Below are positions 34,372-47,000 of a DNA stretch of 64,000 nt, piece by piece (positions within the stretch are counted from its first letter, which is position 1; every line of letters starts with the position of its first letter). The position numbers were made by a program, and so were the translations under genes. Origin of the DNA: Euryodendron excelsum (lineage: Eukaryota; Streptophyta; Magnoliopsida; Ericales; Pentaphylacaceae); NCBI GenBank assembly GCA_033060915.1, contig CM065384.1:38537001-38601000 (forward strand), in the 5' to 3' direction. The notes beneath the pieces were generated by a model. It was not told the DNA's origin, did no database searches, and saw nothing but the letters and a program-made list of their open reading frames with translations.

Positions 34372-36057
34372 ATGGAGGAAGAAAAGCAGTTGTCTCGTGT
34401 CTTCAAATTGGTGATTACTTCCCTGTGTTTGTTACTGCAATGTGTCCATTTTGGTGGTGCAGTTGCAGGGCAGAAAGGGCAATGGCAACTCCTCCTGAAC
34501 AACACTGGTGTGGTGGCTATGCACATGGCATTAACCCATCACAACACTGTAATAATATACGATCAAACAGGATCTGGACCTTCAAGTTACAGACTCCATC
34601 GACGTTATAATGGAACTAGCTGCACGCAGAGCCGAGAAGACTCAGCAGACTCGTCCTGCTACGCTCACTCGGTTGAGTATGACATCTCAGGCAACAAAGT
34701 TCGACCTCTGAGGCTTGACACAGATCTCTGGTGTTCCTCAGGCGCCTTCTTGAGCAATGGAACCCTTCTCCAAACCGGTGGACGTGGCAATGGCGGTCGA
34801 AGAATCCGATACTTCAGGGCTTGTGACAATGGCCAGTGTGATTGGAGGCAATCAAAGGCATTGTTATCCGATGAACGGTGGTATGCTTCCAATCAGATCC
34901 TCCCGGCAAATGACCGGGTCATTGTTGTTGGTGGAAGAAAGGTCTTCAACTATGAATTTGTGCCTAAATTGTCTTCTGGACGCAAGTCTTTTAATCTTCC
35001 GTTCTTGCACAAGACTTATAACAAACAAGAAGGCGGACTCAATCTCTATCCCTTCCTTCACCTCTCCTCGGATGGAAATTTGTTCATTTTCGCCAACCGG
35101 GATTCAATCCTTTTTAACTATAAACGAAACAAGGTTGTCAAGAACTTTCCTCGGATTCCCGGTGGCGGATCAAGGAACTTCCCGAGCACCGGTTCATCAG
35201 TAATATTTCCTTTAGACCACACCGACAAGTTCAACAAGGTGGAAGTCATGGTGTGTGGAGGTGCCGCCTCGGGAGCTTACAGGGCCGCCAAAGACGGCAG
35301 ATACCTGAAAGGGTTGAAGTCTTGTGGAAGAATGGTGATCACAGGAAACAGACATGAATGGAAAATGGAGAACATGCCAGGATCGCGCCTACTAAACGAC
35401 ATGCTGATTCTCCCAACTGGCCATATTCTGATCATAAACGGTGCAAAACAGGGATGCGCCGGATATGACAGTGCAGCAAGTCCTTCTCTTCAACCTTACC
35501 TTTACAAACCAATGGAAAGAAAAGGAAAAAGGTTTTCAATCCTCAAGTCCACCAAAATAGCTAGAATGTATCATTCATCGGCTATTCTTCTTCCTGATGG
35601 CAGGGTTCTAGTGGCAGGTGGTAACCCTCACAGCAAGTACACATTTAGAGATGTTTCATACCCTACTGAACTGAGGTTGCAGGCATTTAAACCCCACCAC
35701 ATGGACCGGCAATTCAACTACAGGCGGCCTGGAAATGTGTCGATATACTCCGGCAGCGGTGGGGAGGATGTCCAGTACGGAGGAGATTTTGCTGTTCGGT
35801 TCTGGCTGGGGAGGAAGCCGGACCAGGTGGCGTTCAGTGTTTATGCGCCACCGTTCACAACCCACTCCATTTCGATGAACCAGAGGATGCTGAATCTAAG
35901 GTGCAAGAACCTGGTTAGGGACGAGGGTGGTTGGGTGAGTGCACTTGTAGAGGCTCCTCCATCTCCGAATGTTGCTCCCGCCGGTTATTACTTGCTCACG
36001 GTTGTTAATGGAGGAATTCCTAGCATGTCTAGTTGGGTTAGGTTCATACAGGGTTGA
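34372..36057 (+). CDS. Aldehyde/glyoxal oxidase-like secreted protein (galactose oxidase family)
   Basis: A single exon of 561 codons. A signal peptide is likely: hydrophobic residues about 11-30, with cleavage near the AVAGQ region. The rest is a glyoxal-oxidase N-terminal domain of seven-bladed kelch-like propeller type (about 35-440) followed by a C-terminal DUF1929 immunoglobulin-like domain (about 440-560). Residues matching the copper radical site are present. Cys121 in DLWCSSG and Tyr171 in RWYASNQ are the likely thioether pair; Tyr400-His401 (ARMYHSS) and His498 (FTTHSIS) are the likely copper ligands. The enzyme is therefore predicted to oxidise aldehydes (or simple alcohols) to acids with release of hydrogen peroxide in the cell wall, as in plant GLOX proteins of anther and defence. 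Substrate cannot be told from sequence. The ATG is chosen because it follows the TATA box at 34313; the open frame extends upstream without an ATG. Intronless structure is common in this family. Confidence 0.93.
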   Translation: MEEEKQLSRVFKLVITSLCLLLQCVHFGGAVAGQKGQWQLLLNNTGVVAMHMALTHHNTVIIYDQTGSGPSSYRLHRRYNGTSCTQSREDSADSSCYAHSVEYDISGNKVRPLRLDTDLWCSSGAFLSNGTLLQTGGRGNGGRRIRYFRACDNGQCDWRQSKALLSDERWYASNQILPANDRVIVVGGRKVFNYEFVPKLSSGRKSFNLPFLHKTYNKQEGGLNLYPFLHLSSDGNLFIFANRDSILFNYKRNKVVKNFPRIPGGGSRNFPSTGSSVIFPLDHTDKFNKVEVMVCGGAASGAYRAAKDGRYLKGLKSCGRMVITGNRHEWKMENMPGSRLLNDMLILPTGHILIINGAKQGCAGYDSAASPSLQPYLYKPMERKGKRFSILKSTKIARMYHSSAILLPDGRVLVAGGNPHSKYTFRDVSYPTELRLQAFKPHHMDRQFNYRRPGNVSIYSGSGGEDVQYGGDFAVRFWLGRKPDQVAFSVYAPPFTTHSISMNQRMLNLRCKNLVRDEGGWVSALVEAPPSPNVAPAGYYLLTVVNGGIPSMSSWVRFIQG

Positions 36058-38288
36058 TGGTTTTTGCAATTCAGTTCATTTTATTTAATTTAAGATTGAA
36101 AGAAATCTTGTTTTGAGAAAGAGGAACTATTAGCTTAAACAAGCACATAACAATGTGAAAGGGTAGCTTAGAGAGAGTATTGGCTCCAGGCTGCAACATC
36201 ATGCTGGACGACACATCAATGTTTGTGTGGAATTTCTCTAGTTTATAATTATTAGCTTCTTTTATGATTTTCAGAAACATCAATGCTATGATTTGTTAAG
36301 TTTCTGTTGTGTTTTGCATCTCTCTCCCTCTAAACAAAAATGTTATTTCCATAACCATGACAGTGAGATCTAATGTGGCCCAACCTTATGAATGTTACTC
36401 TGTCCCTGACCCCTGGCTACTGAGCCTAAAGATAATTTAAGATTTTGTGACTGCACTTTCCCTGCAATAGAAAGAAATTTTGATTTTGCAAGGTACATCT
36501 CCATGATGAATTAAGAGCACAACAAAGACAAGGTAATAGATGCATAATGCATTCATAGGGTTCACATCACACTTCACACTCCTGATTTTGGAAGCTCTGG
36601 TAATTAAGATAGATAGAAAAGTTCTTTTTTTCTTCCATTTCAGCTCCCATTGCTATATTTGAGAAGCAAAAAGGGCATTCCATATATTGCAATTCCCTAG
36701 TTTTTAACGTTTCAACAAAACCCAGTCATTGTCGTGGAGATTTGGGAGAAGTCAGAAACAGGCTACGATTTATTCTTTGAATATTCATCCTAGTCATCGC
36801 CATGTCAGTATAGGGCCCAGACGTTATCCTCAGAACTCTCCAGATATATACAGACAGTTCAGACATGACCTGATCATGCAAAAGCTCTTCATTATATAAC
36901 TGGTCAAAAAACTCGTGATTACTCTGGATAAACGCACCCAGACTTTGACTCTACTTTGGGGTTAAAAAAATGGAAAATAGTGCTGCAAAACGCACCCAGA
37001 CTTTTGACTTTGTCTTTACAGTTTTGTATTCTATCCGGCACCGTGCTTGTAAATATTTGCTCCTTCTTAGAAAAGAACTTTACCTATGCCTTGCAATTTC
37101 AGTTGTTGGATCAAAGAAAACAAAAAAGAATTATGATCATTGGACGAGACTTTTTGAAAAAATTGGATTAACTTTGATGTAAAATAGGTAATACAAATGT
37201 AATCTGTAATTACAATAAATGAGTCTTTGTAACAATTAAGGACTCATAGTTATAATAATGTTGTTATATCTTGTTATAACCGTTGTTATATTGAGCAATG
37301 ACTATGATCAATTTAAATAATAACTACTTTGACGGTATCCTCATTGTTCTGATTGAATAATTTTTTTTATTATGATTCAATTTTCGTTGTAGAATTCCTC
37401 CACACCTGATGTGATCTTTTTGCAAGATTTTTTCTTTTTTCATTTCCAACTCAGTCCATTTCACGTGATAGAGTTACTTGATTCTATTGATACAAATAAC
37501 ATTAGCACTTGAAATGATAAGCACCCATAGAGATGACGCCAAAATAACCCGATATCACAGGTTCTCGCCTTGTCTCGTCCTTATTACGATGGGTATTTAG
37601 TGATCTTAATTGGGATGGGATAGAGCAAGTTTGGAACCAAATATAATAACTCACTCTATTTACATATTTATTTATTTATGTATACATATTTTATTAAAAT
37701 ATAATTATTATGATGTTTTTTTTATTTTTATAATTTTATATTTTACTTTGTCTATTATGTAATTAAAAAAATTACTAATATTAAGAAGACGAAACGAGAC
37801 GCGGGACGGACAAGTCTGCGGAGGAAGCGGGATGAGATCAATATGGTGGGAAGAGTTCTTCCAAACCCGTCCATTGCCATACATATGGTTCCCATCGCAG
37901 AAATCTTCTGCCATAAAGAACTATAGAACTTGCACCAAGGAAAGTGTACTTCCAAATGGTGTTCAATCGTTAATTTTTTTTCTTTGATTTTTTTTTTTCT
38001 CTCTCTCTCTTCTATGCAACTTGTAGAAAGAAGAGTGAAAGAAAATGAAAAAAAAAAAGGTAAGAAAAGTGATTTATTTTTTTGTTTGGTTTTGCAAAAA
38101 TAAAAGTAAAAAAGGGAGTTGTTATTTAAAATTTAAGAGAAAATAAATAAGACGATTATAAATAAAAGAATTAAAGGGAAAAAGAGAAAATAAAATGAAT
38201 ATTATTTCCATTCTCTCTCAAGTTCCAAACATGACTCTTCTCCTATTGCACCCTCCCAAACCCCCTTTCACTTTTCTCTAGATGTTCT
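36058..38288. other. Intergenic region between oxidase and raffinose synthase-like genes
   Basis: No gene is supported. It starts with the probable oxidase 3' UTR. GC-richer patches at 37540-37630 and 37785-37925 with CCCGTCC/GGGACGG motifs may be a degenerate MITE, but the ends are not clear. Purine-rich and T-rich runs lie near 37975-38060. Confidence 0.4.
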
Positions 38289-38295
38289 TATAAAT
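38289..38295 (+). promoter_or_regulatory. TATA box of the raffinose synthase-like gene
   Basis: TATAAAT in the context GTTCTTATAAATTCCACC, about 265 bases upstream of the ATG. This leaves a leader of about 230 bases. No other ATG is in frame between the two. Confidence 0.55.
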
Positions 38296-38556
38296 TCCAC
38301 CGCCTGCTACTAATTTTTCAAATAACAGTGCTATAAAGATCATACAAGTCTTGGCACAATTGTATACAAATTCTCTTCATATTTCTTCTTCTTCACCGTT
38401 ATCATCGTCTCATTATTCTTCTGTAGTTTGGTACCCAAATATTTTTGTGTCTTTCGAAACCTTCCATTGGCCGTTGACTCACCTTCATTCAGAGCTCTGC
38501 ATAGTACTACTGTTCACAGGTCCTTCTCCGAGACAAGCCCATCAAGTGAGGCTAAA

Positions 38557-41500
38557 ATGACGGTCACAGCCACCCCCTGCATCAAAGACGGTTGCCTCCT
38601 GGTGAATGGGAAGGTCATATCCACCCGAGTGCCGGCGAATGTCGTCGTCTCTCCGGCGACCGGTGGGTCAGCTTTCTTGGGTGCAACTTCACGAATCCCC
38701 AGCTGTCGTCACCTCTTCAGTCTCGGAGTTTTTGAGTGAGTTTCTGCTACATAGACATATGTATTTCTCCCTTTAGCCTAACCGCTAATTTCTTGTAGAG
38801 TTTCAGTCTGACTTTCGTTGGTTTTTGTATGCTTTCTGGGTAACCAAACGGGTTAGGGATAAAACAGGATGAAGAAATATAAATTTTGGGTATAATTGTA
38901 TTGTATTATGCATAATTGAAAGAAATTATCATTCCGTGAAAAACAAGTCTTCACCCAGTTCCACCTGAAATTTCTTCATTTTTCCTTTTCTTTTCTGGGA
39001 AAAAAACAATTGTTTGGATTACATTCTGTCGAAGCAATCAAGGCCTCAATAAGGGAACCTTGATTTAATTAGAGTGCTTGAAGGTATTGCGAAGCAGCGA
39101 AAGTTTAATTCACATTTAGTTACTAACTGTGAAAATTTAGTGGAAAATATGACGGAAAATCTCATGTGAATGACAATTTTTGGATTGGTTTTATCTTGTT
39201 TGTTTGTATTTGTGTCATCAGTTATTTCGATCATTTTCTGAATGAATTGAAGGAATTTCAAGAGGACCAAAACCGGACACTGCCACAACTTTCTCATCTA
39301 ACTGCAAATACCTATATGCTTTTAAGTTTGTTTATGCAATATTTAGGCATTTGGTTCCTTAAAATTTTTTAACTGCTTGGTGTGACCATTGCAGGGAGTT
39401 GAGGTTTTTATCTCTCTTCAGATTCAAAATATGGTGGATGATACCACGTGTAGGAAAATTGGGTAGTGAAATTCCAATGGAAACTCAGTTTCTTCTCTTG
39501 GAAGCAAAGGAAGAGTCAGCTGTTTGTGATGAGAACTCATCGGGGCCAACTACTGAGAACACATTCTACATTCTGCTATTGCCGGTGTTGGATGGACCAT
39601 TCCGAACAAGTTTGCAAGGGACACCATCAAATGAGCTCCATTTCTGCATTGAAAGCGGTAAGTTGACTATACTACAATCACTGTCATTAGTATTACTGAT
39701 TCTTTTTCAAAATTTTGGATCCTGTACCATGTCTTTTCTTTTCATTTTTCAATTTCCAATGATGGCTTGGTCTAATTGTGTAATATCTATTGGTTCAGGG
39801 GATGCTTCTGTTCAAACCACCCAAGCATCGGAAGCAGTTTTCATAAATTCGGGGGACAACCCATTTGAGCTGATTAAGAGTTCTATCAAGTATAGTTTTG
39901 TTGAAAATCAGAACTGTCAATTTCTGGCTTCTACTACACTTATTATTTTCAAGTTTCTGATATTGAATTGGAACATTTTTTGAATGTCTGTTGGTGTAGG
40001 ATGCTTGAGAGACACAAAGATACCTTTACGCACATTGAAAACAAGAAGGTAGTGAATTTTTTATTTTTATTTTTTTTAAAAAGCCTGATTCTTGGATACA
40101 GTGATGGAAATTTAATGGTGTCCCAATTGATTTTTTGTGCTTTTACTGGCAGGTCCCTGCACATTTAGACTGGTTTGGGTGGTGCACTTGGGATGCCTTC
40201 AACAAGGATGTGAATCCAGAGGGAATCAAAGAGGGTATCCAAAGGTAAAACAATGAGAGCTTTACCATTTCAGTTTAACTGCAAAGGAATGTATCCAATC
40301 AGGTATTCTTACTTCTCTATAGTTTCTTGGATGGAGGTTGTCCGCCTAAATTTTTGGTAATTGATGATGGATGGCAAGAGACGGTGAATGAATTCCACAG
40401 AGAAGGTGAACCATTTATTGAAGGAACATTTGTTGAAGAATCAGAGTGAGTATTTCTCATTAAGGTATTTTACATCAAGCAAAATCTGTTACCATGAACG
40501 TCAAATTTGCTCATCATTGTGTTTTAAATTATATTGAACCTTCAGATTTGCCAGGAGATTAGTTGATATCAAGGAAAACAGTAAGTTCAGAGGCTTGGGC
40601 ACAAGCAGTTCATGCATTGATCTCCATGAATTTGTCACCTCCATAAAAGAGAAATATGGAGTAAAGTGAGATTCATAATCTACATGTACCAATTTTTCTC
40701 CCTATAGAGATTTAATCATTGTTAACAGTACTACATTTAAAGATTATTCTACGATGCAGATTTGTTTACATGTGGCATGCCTTGGTGGGTTATTGGGGAG
40801 GTGTTCTTCCATCATCTGAAACTATGAAAAAGTACAATCCGAAGATTATGTATCCAAAACAGTCCCCTGGCAATGTAGGGAATCTCAGAGATATTGTCAT
40901 GGACAGCTTGGAGAAATATGGAGTTGGGCTTATTGACCCTGAGAAGATTTATGATTTTTACAATGATCTCCATAGCTATCTTGCAAGCTGTCGTGTGGAT
41001 GGAGTTAAGGTGGATGTTCAGAATGTTATAGAAACCTTGGGTTCTGGGTATGGCGGACGGGTCTCACTGACTAGAAAATACCAACACGCGCTTGAGCAAT
41101 CTATTGTCAGAAACTTCAAAGACAATAGCCTTATATGTTGCATGAGTCACAACTCAGACTCCATTTACAGGTGCATCTGGTCTTCATTTTCATTTTCTAA
41201 AACGTTTATCAGATGCTTATGAAGTTGTAAATTTGCTTCTGAATGACTTGTGTCCTGTCAGCTCAAAGAGAAGTGCCGTTGCAAGAGCGTCGGAGGATTT
41301 CATGCCAAGGGAACCAACATTTCAGACCTTACACGTAGCAGCCGTAGCTTTTAATAGTCTTCTTCTAGGAGAAATTGTGGTGCCTGATTGGGACATGTTC
41401 CACGTAAGATTTTATTAATATTTTCATCTATTAATTGCTGCTCTTTCCAGATAAACTTATAATTTAGCGATTGGCAAAGTTTAGTGACTTATGATAGCAA

Positions 41501-42996
41501 TTTATGCTGACCTAGTTTGGTTGATATGATATGAATTATAGTACTCTTAGACTTGCATAAGAACAATATGAACTTGACTAGCACCCTTACCATGAAGGAA
41601 AAGTTAGGAGAAAAGAATTTGAAAGTAGGGAAAAACATCTTACTTGTACACTAAAACTCTTAAAAATTCATGGACGTACAACTAAGAAAAAGAATTCAAT
41701 TGTCACTGCTTTCATTTCCTACAACAAAGTTTCATTGGAACTTAGGGTTCTAACATTTTTTTTTTCCCATCTCCATTTTAGAGTAAACATGACACTGCTG
41801 AGTTCCATGCCGCAGCAAGAGCATTGGGTGGATGTGCAGTGTATGTCAGGTGAGAACTACAGTAAGCAGTCAATTGATTGCACATTTATTTCTTGCTAAA
41901 AAATAGTTTCTTGCTGTTCTAAAGTGTTGTCATTAGTACTTCGAGGCGGAAATGTTACCATGATTATGTGATTGCAGTGACAAACCAGGCACACAAGACT
42001 TCAAGATTCTTAAAAGGGTAGTATTGCCAGATGGTTCTATACTGAGAGCTAGAAATGCTGGACGGCCTACCCGAGATTGTTTATTCTCTGACCCGGTCAT
42101 GGATGGAAAGAGGTAAGACACACCCTTCAATCAGACAAAAAAGGAAGGGAAACGCCAAAAAAGAAAAAGATTCCGTAAGTTAGTAATCGGCTAAAATCTT
42201 GTATTATCAGTGTTATTGCTGAGGACGTTTATTCATTTGCAGCTTACTGAAGATCTGGAACTTGAACAAGTTCTCTGGGGTAATAGGTGTTTTCAATTGC
42301 CAAGGTGCAGGAATTTGGCCATTGAAACAAGGACTTGAAGACATTCCAAACACAGAGTTTAGTCCTCCAACCATTGCAGGCAGTGTGAGACCCCTTGATG
42401 TTGAATTTCTAGGAGAAATTGCAGGTGACAATTGGAACGGGGACTGTGCAGTATATGTGTTTCATTCAGGTTAGCTTATGATTGTCTTGTTTTATTTCGT
42501 CAGAACCTATCTGTATTAGCCTCTAACATGTGCCATATTGCAGGATCGCTTCTCAGATTGCCAAAGGAAGGAAATCTTAACTTCTTGTTGGCTACTCTAC
42601 AGTGTGAAATATTTACCATCTCTCCAATTATGGTCAGTGAATATGCTGCCTCATTTCTTAGTCTAATTCTCTCTGTATCAAGCCTAACCTCTCAAACATT
42701 ACATTCAACAGGTGTTTAATCAAGGCCTTCACTTTGCTCCAGTTGGATTGCTTGATATGTACAACTCTGGAGGAGCAATTGAAGCTCTAAGTTGCATCCC
42801 GGAACCTTCTTCAGGTTGCAGAATAAAGGTCAAAGTGCGAGGCTGTGGTCGTTTTGGAGCCTACTCTGACTCGAACCCAAACTACTGCACGGTGGACATG
42901 AAAGAGATGGAATTCATATACAGTGAGGAGGATGGCCTGTTGACAGTTAAACTTGATGGTGACTGCAATTTAAGAGAGATCGAATTCATCTATTAA
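38557..42996 (+). CDS. RFS2: Raffinose synthase/SIP family GH36 galactosyltransferase or alkaline alpha-galactosidase
   Basis: Fourteen exons join in frame to 757 residues: 38557-38735, 39395-39657, 39799-39889, 40000-40048, 40153-40244, 40323-40445, 40546-40665, 40760-41170, 41262-41403, 41782-41849, 41978-42112, 42243-42469, 42544-42632, 42712-42996. All introns are GT-AG. The protein begins MTVTATP, has the N-terminal FRFKIWWM motif, the barrel start [10 protein letters not shown] and FLVIDDGWQ. The nucleophile motif is GVKVDVQ (Asp391) and the acid/base region PDWDMF (Asp485/Asp487). Length and apparent lack of the roughly 80-residue insertion of stachyose synthases point to the seed-imbibition (SIP/RFS2-like) branch. 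That branch acts on galactinol, raffinose or stachyose in cytosol or plastid. Activity is family knowledge: several members are alkaline alpha-galactosidases rather than synthases. The frame is open about 130 bases upstream but has no ATG, so a transit peptide is not supported. Confidence 0.92.
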
Positions 42997-44092
42997 GTTT
43001 TGAGTTGAACTGTTTTATATTTCTCAAGGAGCTTGTAAATAACTTCAAATTTCATTCTTGAACCAGCAAGAGGAACGACCTTCATGTTGTATAATTCCTG
43101 GTGTAAGCTTAAATGATTCCCAGTTCTTATAAAAACGTAATGTCTGTCTTAGTTTGTATGTTGTTTTGCCCGACAACTTATGAAATGTATTCATGTGTTG
43201 TAGATACTGTGTTGAAACAATGTCTAAATTACAAATTGAGCTAACATACACTATAAATCAAATTACAAATAGTTTATAAATGTGAAGTCTAGAAGAGCAT
43301 ATCAGGCCTCTTTGAGCATGTAACCCGATACAAGAAGTTATTATGGCATACTCTTTAATAGTCAACTGTTGCTTTCCAACCTCAGCATTATGTAACTACT
43401 CAATGTACCTAAATGCATGGGGGGCATTCAAGTTGGTTTTTCACTCTGCCTCTACTTGGGCGTCGAGGAAAATGGCCGGGTTTGAATGAACGATGATCAT
43501 GAGTTTCTGACAAATTTAGGATTTATTATAAAGACATAACCATCTAATCCTATCTAAATTTTACAAAATTGTTAGCATGAGGAATGGTTAACCGTTAAGA
43601 TAAACAATAGTCTTAGGCACTTCATACGCTCGTGTGATTCATGATAAAATTTTCAGGGTCTGGAGCTGGTTATGCTCCAGTTGAAAAGCCTTGGTTAATG
43701 CTCGGTTGATTTTGCCATTAGTATTCACCACTCGTGAGAAAGAACAAGAATTATCACTTAACACCCACTTGGGAGCCACATTCTGATATAAAGATGTACA
43801 GCACCATACTTTCACATTTGATACTTTTTTACGTGCTAGCAAGAAGAAGAAGAAGAAGAGTTACAAGGCTAAAAGGTATAAGATTTCAAAGTAAAATAGG
43901 CAGAAAAGGCATCCAGCCTCAAAAGATGTCATCTGTACAATATAGACATTTTATAGCAGGGAGAAGGGAAAAGAAAAAGAAAAAGAAAAAGAAAGAGGGA
44001 TTTCATCAGACAGCCAAGACTTGAGATATCCAGATGACATGGATCATAGATGGTGGGTTCCAAATAACATGCACAAAAGATGCACCTCAACA
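42997..44092. other. Tail-to-tail gap between raffinose synthase-like and PIMT genes
   Basis: Holds the 3' ends of two convergent genes. It contains a GAA-type microsatellite at about 43841-43860 and a GAAAAA repeat at about 43969-43993. No additional gene is supported. Confidence 0.5.
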
Positions 44093-47000
44093 TCAATAGC
44101 CACGTAACTGAGCTTCTCGACTTGTCAGCGGAACATAGCGAACAGAAGTCTCATTTCGGACACTGACTGAACCATCTGGATTCTTGTCCACAACCTTTAA
44201 GTCCTGGAAAATGTTCCCAACTGGAATCACCATCCTGCCCCCAGGCTTCAGCTGCTCAATTAGTGCTGGTGGGATTTCTGGTGCCGCTGCTCCAACATGA
44301 ATGGCATCATAAGGTGCAAACTCTTGCCAGCCTAACCTTCCATCTGCCACCATGCATCTAGTTACTACATAAACCAGGTGCCAGCATTGAAAGTAAAATG
44401 ATTATTAACAAATATCAATCATCATCAAACAACTGCACTACTTGGGGTAACCAACCAATATTTCATATCCATACAGAGATCATTCAATAGCAGGAAGTCA
44501 TTTGCACTCTTTCTAGGGTCCACAACCAGGGCATCTCATGCCAACAACGCATGTAGAGGAGAAAATATACTCCAAGAAGAAATTTCATTTTCCTGATCCT
44601 TTGAAATGAAGACGTACACTCTTAAGGCCTACGCTCAACTTGAAGAATCATTCTTGATTCATCGCGAAGAAATTTTTTCCTAAACCATTTCAAGTATGAA
44701 TTAGAATTTTCTATGGACTCCCAGACAACGAATGACACATGAAAAAGGTAATGCTTGGATCTTGAATTTATGTGGGGAACGGAAAAGGAAAAGAAGGATA
44801 GGTATACAAACTGTGGTAAGTTAACAGATCAATATAAGGGTACCCACAACTCGGACTCATAAAACAATGACTTCAGGCCTAGCTTATAAAGAGAGAGATG
44901 GAAACCCGCACTCAAACAAAGAGGGAAGAGTTCATTCCTCAATTAAAAAAAAAAAGCCTCAAACCCTTACTAGATTTTACAGCAATGACCCTATTTATAG
45001 ATGCTGGAAAGTGTGAAAATACACACACAAGCCTCCTATAATTAACCATATGACTCAAGTTCCTAAAAAAACAAAAGTTGCTAAAAGAGTAACAGGCTGG
45101 ATTTTAGCTCAAGAAAGTATTCTAAACCTAACCTGAAGTGTTGAGTCTTGAAACATTATCTCTAAGCAAAAGCAGCACTCAAACAATATATAAACTTGCA
45201 ATGAGAATTAACTTCCCGCAACAAGGTTATTTTAACTATCCTACCATGCATCTTCTGATTGAAACAAAAATAACAAATAATTAGACCACGTTTTTAATAT
45301 TGAATAACAAGACTCAAAATGAAATAATCTGCACATAATTATTAGAAAACATGAATGCCCTAGCAATTTAAGTTTTGGAACTCCTTAGCGATTCTAACAT
45401 TTTTTCCCTATTATTTCCTTGGTGTTTTTCCACGAGGGGAGAAATCATCAAAAACAAATTGATTAGAATCTGGAGAGAGTGGAGTTTTGGAAAATATCAA
45501 CAAGAAGCCATGATGTATTAATAACTCAACATTTAGGAGTATCTTAACACATTCATTAATGTGGTATTTATAAGACAACTCCCATTATACCACATTCAAG
45601 AGCATGTGGTATTCCTCCTTTTTGTTTCCATGTCTCGCGTATTGGAAAAATCCATGTTTGAGGCATATTTCAACCTAAAATGTAAAATTACTAGACCAAA
45701 ATTTATGATGCATGCAGATGTTATGTTTTTGACTTCCCATTCTTGTTGCCCGTATGGCACACTTAGATGGTTACAACTATCTAGCAAATCAATTTGTAAC
45801 ATTGAGATTTCCCACAAATAAACCAGCCTAAAAAACTACCATGCGCATCAAAATATCATCTGCATGGCATTCTCATGACTTAACAGGTTGGGTAACACTC
45901 ATAAGTTTGCCAAACAACTTAAAAAAAAATGTCATTCTTAAATTTTAAACCCAAAAAAAAAAAAAAAAAAAGTAGAAGAAGAAGAAAAAGAGGCTTAGGC
46001 TTCTATGAAACATACCGCCAACATGCACCGAGAGAGAACCTTCCTTGAGTAGTGGAGCAGCTGCACTTTTCTTGATATTCTGGATTGAAGAATCCACCAA
46101 CTCAGGAATATGTTCTACACCAACTGCATGGCCTTCTGGCCCAACCATCATAGCAAAACATGCCGTCAAATACCCAGTTCCTACAAAAGAATTGCCATAA
46201 GGAAATTACAGACTCGGAACCACATTAAAATTCATAGAACCAAATTTAAATACAAATGGGTATGCTGGTCCTTAGCACCAATCTAACCAAATTTATTCAA
46301 ATGAATATTTAGCACTTCCAGTGTTTCCAAATGCATTTAATACCTTGTTATTCCCCCTCACCAAATCCCTCTTATGTCTTAACTTAAATTATCAGGCATC
46401 TAGCATGGTTGAGGTCATCTTACACCACGGTTTAAAGATAGATAGGCACCTTGCTCTTACCCAACTCTGATCTGATTGACAAACTGTCCCAGCCATTAGG
46501 GATTTTAGAACTCCTTTCCCTTTTCATTATTATTCCACTAACATCTATTGAAGATAGAAAGATCAATCTAGCAATCCACAATCCACCAACTTCAATCAGC
46601 TCCTCTTCAGCTTTGTGGAACTGATAGTGCATATGCAATCTCATAACTGAACATGTTTCATGTATGGATAAAAAATCGTACAGATTAACATATCAAAGAA
46701 CCTTTTAATTTAAGAGGAGTTGGTGGGCTTGGTAAATTTGGGCCTAAACTTATAATCCACTGCAATAGTGTTGAATTCGTCTCATGTTAAATACGGCACA
46801 GCAAGGATATGCCAATATATTAATATAGTTATGTATCTTTCATGCAAATTATATAGGAAAAATAAATAATCTAATTCATTGTTTATATATTTCAACTTAA
46901 TATTGCAAACTGTTGAAAATAGAGCTCCACAAATATCGTGTATATAATGCATACTCCAATTGCTTGTTTTCTTACAACATTTCTTTTCTTTCCCTTCTCT

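Noticed and set aside
38428..38556. Upstream in-frame extension of the raffinose synthase-like protein as a transit peptide
   Set aside because: The extension opens with TTG and contains no ATG; the first in-frame ATG is 38557.
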